Source: Synechococcus sp. PROS-7-1
GTDB lineage: Bacteria; Cyanobacteriota; Cyanobacteriia; PCC-6307; Cyanobiaceae
Direction of reading: 5' to 3'
Assembly (NCBI RefSeq): GCF_014279795.1
Contig: NZ_CP047945.1
Coordinates: 1,818,572 to 1,882,571, forward strand
DNA length: 64,000 bases
The notes under the pieces are model-generated. The model saw only the letters and a list, made by a program, of their open reading frames with translations, was not told where the DNA came from and made no database searches. Below are positions 19,535 to 27,627 of the stretch, one piece after another (position 1 is the first letter of the stretch; each line of letters opens with the position of its first letter). The translations under genes and the position numbers were made by a program.

Positions 19535-19663
19535 GGTTTAAAGCTACCGAGCAGTGTTCGTTCTGTCGGGCCTGAATGGAGAAAGATTCGGCTTTCCCCA
19601 CTTCAAGAAGCGCCCAAGGCGCCCTGCCGCTGTGGGACATTGACCAACGGGTAAGTGTCACTC

Positions 19664-21334
19664 ATGGCCAAACTTCTCAGTTTTTCGGATGAATCTCGCG
19701 CCGCACTGGAGCGAGGCATGAATGCTCTCGCCGATGCCGTGCGCGTCACGATCGGCCCCCGCGGACGCAACGTGGTGCTGGAGAAAAGCTTCGGAGCTCC
19801 CGATATCGTCAATGACGGCGACACGATCGCCAAAGAGATTGAGCTCGAAGATCCTTTCGAAAACATCGGGGCCAAGCTGATTCAACAGGTGGCGTCGAAA
19901 ACGAAGGACAAAGCCGGTGATGGAACAACGACCGCGACCGTTTTGGCTCAGGCCATGGTCGAGGAAGGTCTACGCAACACCGCAGCTGGTGCCAGCCCGA
20001 TCGAGCTCCGTCGCGGCATGGAGAAAGCGGTCGCTCAGATCGTCGAAGGGCTCGCCGAGCGCAGCCAGTCTGTGAGTGGGGATGCCATCCGGCAGGTGGC
20101 CACAGTGAGCGCCGGAGGCGATGAAGAAGTTGGTCGCATGGTGGCTGAAGCCATGGACAAGGTCACTGTTGACGGGGTGATCACCGTCGAGGAATCCAAG
20201 TCACTGGCCACGGAGCTGGAGGTGACCGAAGGAATGGCCTTTGATCGGGGTTACAGCTCGCCTTATTTCGTCACCGATGGTGATCGTCAGCTCTGTGAGT
20301 TCGAAAATGCCCTGCTGCTGCTGACCGATCGCAAGATCAGTGCCGTAGCTGATCTCGTTCCGGTTCTAGAGACGGTTCAAAAAACCGGATCTCCCCTGGT
20401 GATCCTTGCCGAGGAAGTCGACGGAGAGGCCCTGGCAACCCTCGTGGTGAACAAAAACCGCGGCGTGCTTCAGGTGGCTGCTGTGCGTGCACCCTCCTTC
20501 GGCGAGCGCCGCAAAGCCGCCCTCGCGGACATCGCCATCCTCACCGGTGGAACCGTGATCAGCGAAGACCGAGCGATGACGCTCGACAAGGTGACGCTGG
20601 AGGATCTCGGCCGCGTCCGTCGCATCACCATCAGCAAGGAAGAAACCACCATCGTCGCCAGCGAAGACAGCCGTGATGCCGTCGCTGAGCGCGTGGCGTC
20701 CATCCGCAGGGAATTGGAGAACACCGACTCCGAGTACGACCGCGAGAAGCTCAACGAGCGCATCGCCAAACTCGCCGGCGGTGTGGCCGTCATCAAGGTG
20801 GGGGCTCCGACGGAAACCGAGCTGAAGAACCGCAAACTGCGCATCGAAGATGCCCTCAATGCCACCAGAGCTGCTGTGGAGGAAGGCATCGTGGCCGGCG
20901 GTGGCAGCACATTGATCCAATTGGCCGGATCCCTGAGCGGGCTGGCTGATCAACTGCAAGGTGATCAGCGCACCGGGGTTGAGATTGTGCGTCGCGCTCT
21001 GAGCGCACCTCTCCGCCAGATCGCGATTAATGCAGGGGCCAATGGCGATGTGGTTGTTGAGCAGGTGCAGCGCACCGGCCAGGGCTTCAATGCACTCTCA
21101 GGTGCTTATGAAAACCTCCTCGAGGCTGGCATCCTCGACGCCGCCAAAGTGGTGAGGCTGGGCCTTCAGGATGCGGTTTCCATCGCGTCGCTGCTGATCA
21201 CCACCGAAGTGGTGGTGGCCGACAAGCCCGAACCTCCTGCAGCTCCTGCACCCGGAGGCGATCCCATGGGTGGTATGGGCGGCATGGGCGGTATGGGTGG
21301 CATGGGCGGCATGGGCATGCCCGGAATGATGTGA
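19664..21334 (+). CDS. groEL: 60 kDa chaperonin GroEL (copy without groES)
   Basis: Cage-forming ATP-dependent chaperonin. The 556-residue product starts [20 protein letters not shown] and has the [15 protein letters not shown]-binding motif near residue 85 and [15 protein letters not shown] near 405. The C-terminal tail is a GGM repeat. No groES lies upstream, and no CIRCE inverted repeat is visible in the 129 bases before it, which fits the second, stand-alone GroEL that cyanobacteria usually carry. The ATG at 19664 is preferred to a GTG at 19655. It may be differently regulated from the groESL copy elsewhere. Confidence 0.95.
   Translation: MAKLLSFSDESRAALERGMNALADAVRVTIGPRGRNVVLEKSFGAPDIVNDGDTIAKEIELEDPFENIGAKLIQQVASKTKDKAGDGTTTATVLAQAMVEEGLRNTAAGASPIELRRGMEKAVAQIVEGLAERSQSVSGDAIRQVATVSAGGDEEVGRMVAEAMDKVTVDGVITVEESKSLATELEVTEGMAFDRGYSSPYFVTDGDRQLCEFENALLLLTDRKISAVADLVPVLETVQKTGSPLVILAEEVDGEALATLVVNKNRGVLQVAAVRAPSFGERRKAALADIAILTGGTVISEDRAMTLDKVTLEDLGRVRRITISKEETTIVASEDSRDAVAERVASIRRELENTDSEYDREKLNERIAKLAGGVAVIKVGAPTETELKNRKLRIEDALNATRAAVEEGIVAGGGSTLIQLAGSLSGLADQLQGDQRTGVEIVRRALSAPLRQIAINAGANGDVVVEQVQRTGQGFNALSGAYENLLEAGILDAAKVVRLGLQDAVSIASLLITTEVVVADKPEPPAAPAPGGDPMGGMGGMGGMGGMGGMGMPGMM
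21266..21331 (+). repeat. GGM tandem repeat at the GroEL C-terminus
   Basis: A run of 9-base units of the form ATGGGYGGY encodes Met-Gly-Gly repeats and ends in MGMPGMM. Such flexible tails line the floor of the chaperonin cavity. The DNA repeat could change length by slippage. Confidence 0.85.
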
Positions 21335-21371
21335 GCCCGCTCACATCCGCCTGGCTCGCGTGATCTGATAC

Positions 21372-21554
21372 TCAGAGAGCGCGAATCAGGCGGGCGTGAA
21401 TACGGCACACCGCCAAGGCTTCTCGGGGTGGCTTACGGCAAAGCTGCCCCAACTCCCGATTGAGGGCCTGAAGCTCACCCATTGGCAGAGTGGCCATCGG
21501 CATCCCGAACACAAAACCGGTTATCACAACCGGAAGAACAAGCAGGCGATCCAC
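21372..21554 (-). CDS. Small hypothetical protein
   Basis: 60 residues with a short hydrophobic start (LLVLPVVITGFVFGMPM) and a soluble, basic remainder containing GELQALNRELGQLCRK and two cysteines. No family is recognised. An internal ATG (PMATLPMGELQ) could be the real start, giving a soluble protein of about 40 residues. It follows the NanE-like gene by 18 bases on the same strand, so it is probably the last gene of that run. Convergent with groEL. Confidence 0.5.
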   Translation of the reverse strand: MDRLLVLPVVITGFVFGMPMATLPMGELQALNRELGQLCRKPPREALAVCRIHARLIRAL

Positions 21555-21572
21555 GGCCGAGTCTCGCGGGAC

Positions 21573-22262
21573 TCAAACAGTTTGCCTGGTGATGTGTTGG
21601 TGGTAAGACGCCACCTGAAGATCCACACCCGTGATTGCCGTACCCACCACCACTGCATCGGCACCCTCGCTGATGGCATCCCTGGCGGTCTGCGGGGACG
21701 CGATGCCTCCCTCACAGATCAACATTGTTTCCGGTGGAAGCTGAGCACGCAAAGGCTTCAACAGATGCAGGCCTGGTGGTCTCGAATCCCTGGTTGATTC
21801 GGTGTAACCAAACAGGGTGGTTCCGACCCAGTCGCATCCCAACGACGCGGCTCTCAAGCCATTCTCCACGCTGTCAACATCCGCCATCAACGGAGCCCCC
21901 AGTTCATCCTTGGCCCGTTTAACCAAATCCTCCAGCTCCTCAGCCTGCGGCCGGAACCGATCCGTTGCATCCAGTGCCACAACATCGGCACCAGCGCCCC
22001 AAATGGCCTTCACTTCGTGCCAACGCGGTGTGATGTAGACCGAGCTATCAGGCCAAGATCGCTTCCAAAGGCCAATGATCAAAGCCTTTGGACAGTGTTC
22101 GCGCACGGCAGCGACGTGCTCAGGGCTCTCCAACCTGACGCCAAGGGCACCGTTTCGGAGTGAGGCGTCGGCCATAGCAGCGATCACATCCGGATGGCGC
22201 ATCGGCGAGCCTTCAGGAGCCTGAACTGAAACGATCAGGCCCTTGCTAAGGGGCAGAGTCAT
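21573..22262 (-). CDS. nanE: Putative N-acetylmannosamine-6-phosphate 2-epimerase
   Basis: TIM-barrel epimerase that would interconvert ManNAc-6-P and GlcNAc-6-P. The 229 residues follow the NanE pattern: GLIVSVQAPEGSPM at the start, IIGLWKR with the likely catalytic Lys near 67, VGTTLFGYT, then CEGGIASP with the likely catalytic Glu and AVVVGTAIT for phosphate binding. No nanA, nanK or transporter lies near, so a sialic acid catabolic role is unsupported here. The start overlaps the stop of the 149-residue gene (ATGA). Confidence 0.78.
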   Translation of the reverse strand: MTLPLSKGLIVSVQAPEGSPMRHPDVIAAMADASLRNGALGVRLESPEHVAAVREHCPKALIIGLWKRSWPDSSVYITPRWHEVKAIWGAGADVVALDATDRFRPQAEELEDLVKRAKDELGAPLMADVDSVENGLRAASLGCDWVGTTLFGYTESTRDSRPPGLHLLKPLRAQLPPETMLICEGGIASPQTARDAISEGADAVVVGTAITGVDLQVASYHQHITRQTV

Positions 22263-22711
22263 CAGGAGGCTTTGGGAAATTCATCGCTGGTCACTGGCGT
22301 GAGCCAGCGCCGCAGCCGCTGGGGGCTGGCTACCGGAACAGGAGCCGAAGCCGAAGCCGAGCGATTCTGCTCGAATGCATCCCCGCTGCTCTCATCCAAG
22401 GTGCGGGCCACATCATCAAGCGAGTCGCGCAGCAAGGCGGTGAACCGCCCGATTCCTGAGGGCGATTGATGGCGTTCCTGGGACACCTCAGCTGCGGGCT
22501 GCTCGATCTCCTGCTCGATCTCGATCTGGTGGATCTCAGGCTGAACCATGGGCCGATCGCCAGCGGGCAGGGAGGCCACGCCAAAACGATGCACCCACTG
22601 AAGTTCGAGACGCTGCAAACGCTCAGCATCGCCAACCTGCCGCGATTGCTCGATCTGACGCTGAAGCGTTGTTTGGCGAGGGTCCTGATGCTGGTAAGGA
22701 GAAAAAGTCAC
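22262..22711 (-). CDS. Hypothetical protein, 149 residues
   Basis: Soluble protein of unknown function. The N-terminal 50 residues are Gln/Arg-rich and helical (RQTTLQRQIEQSRQVGDAER), the middle is acidic with EIEQEIEQPAAEV, and the C-terminus is Ser/Ala/Pro-rich, ending in RRWLTPVTSDEF. I recognise no domain. It sits between the ABC-2 permease (4 bases) and the NanE-like gene (overlap), so it is part of the same message. Confidence 0.68.
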   Translation of the reverse strand: MTFSPYQHQDPRQTTLQRQIEQSRQVGDAERLQRLELQWVHRFGVASLPAGDRPMVQPEIHQIEIEQEIEQPAAEVSQERHQSPSGIGRFTALLRDSLDDVARTLDESSGDAFEQNRSASASAPVPVASPQRLRRWLTPVTSDEFPKAS

Positions 22712-22715
22712 GGGA

Positions 22716-23573
22716 TCAGGCGAGCTTGCGATTGAGCAGGGGACGAATGAGCAGAAACAGGCCGGCCGTCAGCAGAGTGAGCACAAGCAGACAGGTGGTG
22801 CCGGTCACAGAGCCGTAAGGAGCTTCCAGAAGAACGGAAGAAAGATCCAACGGACCGGCATAAGCGGCGCGGATCGGCTCTATCGCGAAGGTAAGGGGAT
22901 TCAGTGCTGCTAGCCAGCCCAACCAGGGAGGCATAAAGCTGAGCGGAGCCAAGGCCGTACTCGCGAACAACAGGGGAAGGTTCGCCACGAAGATCACGGC
23001 GATCAGCTCGATATGGCCGGGAAGCGCGAAGGCGAGACCCAGACTCAAGGCAGTCACGGCAAACACGAGCAAGAGAAGGGTGACCATGACGAGCAGCAAG
23101 CCTGCAGCGCCTGGCCAGCCATAGCCGAGAAGGGAAGCGGTCACCATGATCGCCAGGCTCTGAACAAGGCTCAAGGTGGTGATGTAGATCACGGAGGCGA
23201 GCACGATGGAGCTACGGCTGCGCAACGGAGCCACAAGCAGACGATTGAGGAACCCGAATTCCCGGTCGAACATCACCGGCAAGCCGGCATTGAGAGCCCC
23301 GCTGAACGCTGTGAACACGATCACGCCAGCACCCAGGAAACGCCCGTAACTCATTCCTCCAGGCAGAAGGCCTTCCGGAGCTCGGGAAAACAAGGCACCG
23401 AAAAGCACCAGCCAGATCAATGGCTGCAGGATTCCCGCCACCAGCGTGGACGGTCGCCGCTGGAGTTGAACAAACAGCCTGCGGGTGAGTGCACCTGTCT
23501 CCTGAGCCAGCTCCGAAAAAGCGGAGCGTGGGTTCTGCTTTGGGGTGGAGAGATCGAGAACGGAGTTGGTCAT
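22716..23573 (-). CDS. ABC-2 type exporter permease
   Basis: 285-residue membrane protein with about six helices and the ABC-2 permease pattern, including VFDREFG-type segment PVMFDREFGFLNRLLVAPL and the late LNPLTFAIEPIRAAY. It resembles the DrrB/NodJ branch. Its ATPase partner is the gene just upstream, with a 37-base gap. The substrate is unknown. The position after ctaA-ctaB suggests, but does not show, a link with oxidase or heme A biogenesis. Confidence 0.87.
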   Translation of the reverse strand: MTNSVLDLSTPKQNPRSAFSELAQETGALTRRLFVQLQRRPSTLVAGILQPLIWLVLFGALFSRAPEGLLPGGMSYGRFLGAGVIVFTAFSGALNAGLPVMFDREFGFLNRLLVAPLRSRSSIVLASVIYITTLSLVQSLAIMVTASLLGYGWPGAAGLLLVMVTLLLLVFAVTALSLGLAFALPGHIELIAVIFVANLPLLFASTALAPLSFMPPWLGWLAALNPLTFAIEPIRAAYAGPLDLSSVLLEAPYGSVTGTTCLLVLTLLTAGLFLLIRPLLNRKLA

Positions 23574-23610
23574 GGATCAGAACAACGAAAAAGAGCAACC
23601 GCGAAAAGCT

Positions 23611-24624
23611 TCAACGCATCGACTGGCGACGCTCCTGCTTCGGATCACGCTGACCAGCCACCGCCAGTTCAGCGTCCATCAGGGTGCGCCCGGTGGCCTG
23701 AAGGTAAACATCATCCAGGCTCGGACGGCTCTGAGCCAGAGAGAAAACGGACAGATCGCTTTCACCCAGGCGTTGCTTGAGACGGGGGAGGACATGATCT
23801 CCGTCCACCACAAGATTGAGGGAATGCCCTTGGGCCCGATTGATCACAATCCGGCGAACACCCTCAACGGCATCCAGAAGCTCACGAATCTTCTCTGCCT
23901 CGGCCTGGTCACTGAATTCCCGCACGCGCAGAGTGACGCGATCACCTCCAAGGGCGCACTTGAGCTCCTCCGGTGACCCCTCAGCAATCACACGTCCTGC
24001 GTCGATGATCGCCATGCGTTCGGCCAAGGCCTCCACCTCCTCGAGGTAATGACTGCTGAGCAGGATGGTTGTGCCTTGATCTCTGAGGTCCTGGAGTACC
24101 TCCCAGATCACGGCGCGACTCTCGAGATCAAGACCGACGGTGGGCTCATCAAGCACCAGAAGGCGGGGAGAGTGCAGCAAGCCGGCGGCGAGATCCAAGC
24201 GTCGCCGCATCCCACCGGAATAGGTTCCGCAGCGCCGGTCGATCCAATCCTCCATCGACAGACGCCGAATCAGATCATCGATGCGCTGATTCCTCTCTGT
24301 TCTGGGCAGGTGATAGAGATCGCCCTGCAAAGCCAGCAGTTCACGACCTGTGAGGATTTTGTCAATCGCCACCTCCTGGGCGACATACCCCAGGATCTGA
24401 CGCACCTGACGGGGGTTCTGCAATGCATCGACACCAGCCACGATGACCCGTCCGCTGTCGGGTGACAACAGCGTGGCGAGCACTCGCAACGTGGTGGTTT
24501 TTCCAGCCCCATTAGGACCAAGAAATCCGTAAAGGCAGCCTTCAGGAACCGCGAGCGTGAGATCCGTCAGAGCCGGAACCATCCCGTAGGACTTCACCAG
24601 ATGATCCAGCTCAATCAGTGACAT
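23611..24624 (-). CDS. ABC-2 exporter ATP-binding protein (DrrA-like)
   Basis: 337 residues: Walker A GPNGAGKTT at about 36-44, signature TYSGGMRRRLDLAAGL near 145, Walker B LLVLDEPTVGLD, and a C-terminal DrrA-type extension of about 100 residues. It should energise the permease encoded next. ctaB lies 29 bases upstream on the same strand. The family exports drugs, lipids or polysaccharides; which applies here is unknown. Confidence 0.9.
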   Translation of the reverse strand: MSLIELDHLVKSYGMVPALTDLTLAVPEGCLYGFLGPNGAGKTTTLRVLATLLSPDSGRVIVAGVDALQNPRQVRQILGYVAQEVAIDKILTGRELLALQGDLYHLPRTERNQRIDDLIRRLSMEDWIDRRCGTYSGGMRRRLDLAAGLLHSPRLLVLDEPTVGLDLESRAVIWEVLQDLRDQGTTILLSSHYLEEVEALAERMAIIDAGRVIAEGSPEELKCALGGDRVTLRVREFSDQAEAEKIRELLDAVEGVRRIVINRAQGHSLNLVVDGDHVLPRLKQRLGESDLSVFSLAQSRPSLDDVYLQATGRTLMDAELAVAGQRDPKQERRQSMR

Positions 24625-24653
24625 CCCGTCTTAGGAAACACGTGGGCCAAAAT

Positions 24654-25655
24654 CTAGGCACTGATGCCGGGGAAACCGCTTGGGAAGGCGGCAATCCAGC
24701 CTCTCAGCTGGAGGTCGAACAATGCTGCGCCTGACTGACGGCTGAAGATCAGCAGCAAACAGATCCCGAAGAGATAGAGAATCGACCAGCGGAAGAGCCC
24801 TTTGGCGCGCTCAGTGCTGTCGGGTTCATCGGCGAGCCGTTCAACCATCTGCAGCAGCCTTCCATTAAATGGAAGCAAAAGCAGGCCATACAGCAGGCCC
24901 CCCTCCGGCAGGGCCCAAACCCCCAGAAAGCTAATGATCACCGTCGCCCAGCCGTAGCGACGAATGGCCCGTGTCGTCACCACTGGCCCCTTCACCACCG
25001 GCAGCATGGGAATGCCGACAGCGCGGTAATCCTCGCGCAGGAGTAGGGCCAGAGCCCAGAAATGGGCAGGAGTCCACACCATCACCAAGGCGAACAACCA
25101 CCAGCCACCGAGACCAACATGACCGGTGGCGGCCGCAGCACCAACCAACGGAGGAATTGCCCCTGCTACCCCTCCAATCACGATGTTTTGCGGGGTCCGA
25201 GGCTTGAGGAGGGCGGTGTAGAGCAGCACGTAGCTGCACAGTCCAAGCAATGACAGGCCAGCAGCCAGACAATTCACCCCACTCACCAGCAGAGTTGCAG
25301 CCGCCAGGGCGCAGGAGACTGCGCCAGCAAACGCCGCAGTGGGAGACAAGCGACCCGATGGCAGGGCCCGGCCGCTGGTGCGTTGCATGCGGCCGTCGAG
25401 CTCTTGCTCCCAAAGACAATTCAGCACACCAGCAGCAGCGGCCGCCAGGGCACCCCCACCAAGAGTGCAAACCAGTCGAGGCGATGAAAGGGGCCAGCCT
25501 TCTGTGAGCGCCATTCCACCCAATGTGGTGGCCAGCAGAAGAGGAATCAGGCGAGGTTTGGCGACTTCCAACCAAGCAGGAAGCTTGATGCGTTTTCTCG
25601 ATGGAACAACCTGCTCACGGGTGAGCGGGACTGCTGTGGCGGATGAACTAGCCAT
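24654..25655 (-). CDS. ctaB: Heme O synthase (protoheme IX farnesyltransferase)
   Basis: Converts heme B to heme O by adding a farnesyl group, for the aa3 oxidase. The 333 residues have about nine hydrophobic helices. The first Asp-rich motif reads [15 protein letters not shown], which keeps the Asp and the RT ending, and the second lies in [17 protein letters not shown]. It starts inside the end of ctaA, overlapping by 8 bases, and is read with it. Confidence 0.95.
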   Translation of the reverse strand: MASSSATAVPLTREQVVPSRKRIKLPAWLEVAKPRLIPLLLATTLGGMALTEGWPLSSPRLVCTLGGGALAAAAAGVLNCLWEQELDGRMQRTSGRALPSGRLSPTAAFAGAVSCALAAATLLVSGVNCLAAGLSLLGLCSYVLLYTALLKPRTPQNIVIGGVAGAIPPLVGAAAATGHVGLGGWWLFALVMVWTPAHFWALALLLREDYRAVGIPMLPVVKGPVVTTRAIRRYGWATVIISFLGVWALPEGGLLYGLLLLPFNGRLLQMVERLADEPDSTERAKGLFRWSILYLFGICLLLIFSRQSGAALFDLQLRGWIAAFPSGFPGISA

Positions 25656-26577
25656 GACAAGTCTCCAGAGTTGATGAGTCGAGAACGACAGGACGGGGGG
25701 CCGAGGGCGAAGGAGGACGACGGCAGGTGAGAGCTGAAAGCACGGCCACCAAAAGACAGGCCACGAGCTGATGGCCCACGGTCAAGACCGGCTGGGACAG
25801 GCCCATGCGCAGCGTTGACACCCCGAGGGCGACCTGGGCTGCCACAAGACAAAGAGCCGTGAGCAACAGCGGCCATTGCTGCCGGGGCCAGCCACCGGAG
25901 AGCAGGGCGACAACAACAAAAAGACCAACGGTCAGCGCCACTGGAGTGGCGAAGGATCGATGCCAGTGCAGCCATTGGCAGGCCTGGCCGGCCTCCAGAC
26001 AGCGTTGGGCGGCCCAGGAGGTCGCCATACGACCGCCCAGCAGGCTCTGCGTGGAGACGGCAATCACGCTGAGGCCGCCAAGCCAGGGCCACCAGCGAGG
26101 AGGAGGACTGGCCGTGGTTCCGCTAAGCAAAACCTGGGTAAGACCACTCACGGACATCACCAGGGTCAGAGCCAACGCCAGATGGGCGGTCACCACAGCC
26201 GAAGGCAACAGCTGAAGCACGGTGAGAGCCCCCAAGCCTCCCTGCAAAGCCACCATCAACACCAGTAGACCGCTGACAGGAAGCAGCCAGGTCGGCAGCG
26301 TGCGTCGGTACCACCACACGACCGCGAGCTGCACCAGCAGGGCAACGCCCACCACGAAGGCGTCAAGCCGGTGGAACCATTCCAGAAAAACCTGCAGATT
26401 CATCTGCCGGCCGGGAAGGAAAGTCCCGTAACAAAGCGGCCAGTCTGGGCAGGCCAGACCAGCCTCCATCACCCGGGTGGCGCCGCCAATGACCACCAGA
26501 GCCACGAGCGCCACCACAAGATGCGCGGCCAGCTGAGCGAGGCGGAGACGAATCGAATCCAACGACGATGCAGTCAA
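25648..26577 (-). CDS. ctaA: Heme A synthase (CtaA/COX15)
   Basis: Oxidises the C8 methyl of heme O to give heme A. The 309-residue protein has eight hydrophobic helices in two four-helix halves, with EWFHRLDAF in the first half and the LVACL-type HQL motif (VGHQLVACL) in the second, supplying heme-ligand histidines. It begins [20 protein letters not shown], the usual cysteine-containing loop. Divergent from ctaC across 225 bases, and followed by ctaB with overlap. Confidence 0.95.
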   Translation of the reverse strand: MTASSLDSIRLRLAQLAAHLVVALVALVVIGGATRVMEAGLACPDWPLCYGTFLPGRQMNLQVFLEWFHRLDAFVVGVALLVQLAVVWWYRRTLPTWLLPVSGLLVLMVALQGGLGALTVLQLLPSAVVTAHLALALTLVMSVSGLTQVLLSGTTASPPPRWWPWLGGLSVIAVSTQSLLGGRMATSWAAQRCLEAGQACQWLHWHRSFATPVALTVGLFVVVALLSGGWPRQQWPLLLTALCLVAAQVALGVSTLRMGLSQPVLTVGHQLVACLLVAVLSALTCRRPPSPSAPRPVVLDSSTLETCHG

Positions 26578-26802
26578 CGCTGACCCCCAGAAGAACCAGT
26601 CATGTCCAAAACGTAGCGATCTGATTCAGAACGACACGCTCTATGCAGGAGTGCAACATGAAGTCTCCTGATTAATGCGATTTCGCTGACATGAGCCGGA
26701 TCAGGCAAGTCAAAACGAAGGAATTTCAGGCGTTTTTAACAATCACCCCGTGGTGAATGACGCGGAGCTCCATAGTCTGAAGATGCTTGTGATGAGGTCA
26801 TC
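26578..26802. promoter_or_regulatory. Divergent control region between ctaA and ctaC
   Basis: 225 non-coding bases separate the oxidase subunit genes from the heme A genes, and must hold both promoters. TCACC-CCGT-GGTGA at 26743-26756 is a short interrupted palindrome about 47 bases before the ctaC start. AGGAG and CTCCT flank a 13-base interval near 26650-26670. No binding site is recognised with confidence. Confidence 0.55.
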
Positions 26803-27627
26803 GTGCAGATCCCCTCAGCGATCGTCACTCTGGTGCTGGGGATGCTCCTCGTCCTCGGGGGGCTGTGGATCGGCCAGAACATCAATCTTCTGCCCGTTGA
26901 CGCCAGTGCCAATGCACCCATTTATGACGAGCTGTTCCGTGTTCTTTTCAGCATCGGAACAATCCTGTTTCTCGGCATTGTCGGCCTGATCATCTTCAGC
27001 CTTGTGCGGTTCCGCCGTCGCCCGGGCCAACTCGGAGATGGCCTGGCCCTGGAAGGAAATCTCCCATTGGAAGTGTTCTGGACTGCTGTTCCGGCGATCG
27101 TGGTTCTCTTTGTCGGTCTTTTTAGTTACGACATTTACGAACGAATGGGAGGGATGGCTCCTCTCAGTCATGGTGACCATGGAACAGCGATGCAAACCGA
27201 ACAACGCATCTGGGGAGGCATCGGATCGTCGGAAATCTCTACAACTTCTTCAGCATCGCCGTTGCAACCATTGCCGGTTGAAGTCACAGCCATGCAATTC
27301 GCATTTCTGTTTCATTACCCTGACGGCGACATCATGTCTGGAGAACTTCACGTTCAGGCCGGTCGCCCCGTCAGCCTGCGCATGGAAGCAAAAGATGTCA
27401 TTCATGCGTTCTGGGTTCCTGAGTTCCGTCTCAAACAAGACGTGATCCCCGGACAACCCACCCTGTTGGATTTCACCCCGACCCGACCGGGGCGTTACCC
27501 CATCGTCTGCGCCGAGCTCTGTGGCCCGTACCACGGAGGCATGCGCTCAACCGTTGTGGTGGATAACGCCGACGATTTCAATGCCTGGCTTCAGGCGAAC
27601 CGCAAATCTCCTGTGCAAGAGGCATGA
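26803..27627 (+). CDS. ctaC: Cytochrome c oxidase subunit II
   Basis: Carries the CuA site that receives electrons from cytochrome c or plastocyanin. The 274 residues have two N-terminal helices (about 5-25 and 45-70, with a third hydrophobic stretch near 90-110) and a lumenal cupredoxin domain. CuA ligands are visible: His201, Cys236, Glu238, Cys240, His244 and Met247 (CAELCGPYHGGM). A Ser/Gly-rich stretch at about 117-160 separates the helices from the cupredoxin domain. The GTG start at 26803 has GAGG about eight bases upstream. ctaD overlaps its stop. Confidence 0.97.
   Translation: MQIPSAIVTLVLGMLLVLGGLWIGQNINLLPVDASANAPIYDELFRVLFSIGTILFLGIVGLIIFSLVRFRRRPGQLGDGLALEGNLPLEVFWTAVPAIVVLFVGLFSYDIYERMGGMAPLSHGDHGTAMQTEQRIWGGIGSSEISTTSSASPLQPLPVEVTAMQFAFLFHYPDGDIMSGELHVQAGRPVSLRMEAKDVIHAFWVPEFRLKQDVIPGQPTLLDFTPTRPGRYPIVCAELCGPYHGGMRSTVVVDNADDFNAWLQANRKSPVQEA

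Noticed and set aside
19535-19663. CIRCE element before groEL
   Set aside because: Searched for TTAGCACTC and GAGTGCTAA arms on both strands; none is present.
23013-23780. 255-codon plus-strand frame across both ABC exporter genes
   Set aside because: Shadow frame with low-complexity His/Gln/Glu content; the minus-strand permease and ATPase are clear.
26641-26678. Ten-codon leader frame before ctaC
   Set aside because: ATG to TAA encodes only about ten residues with no pattern, and lies far from the ctaC start. No evidence that it is translated.
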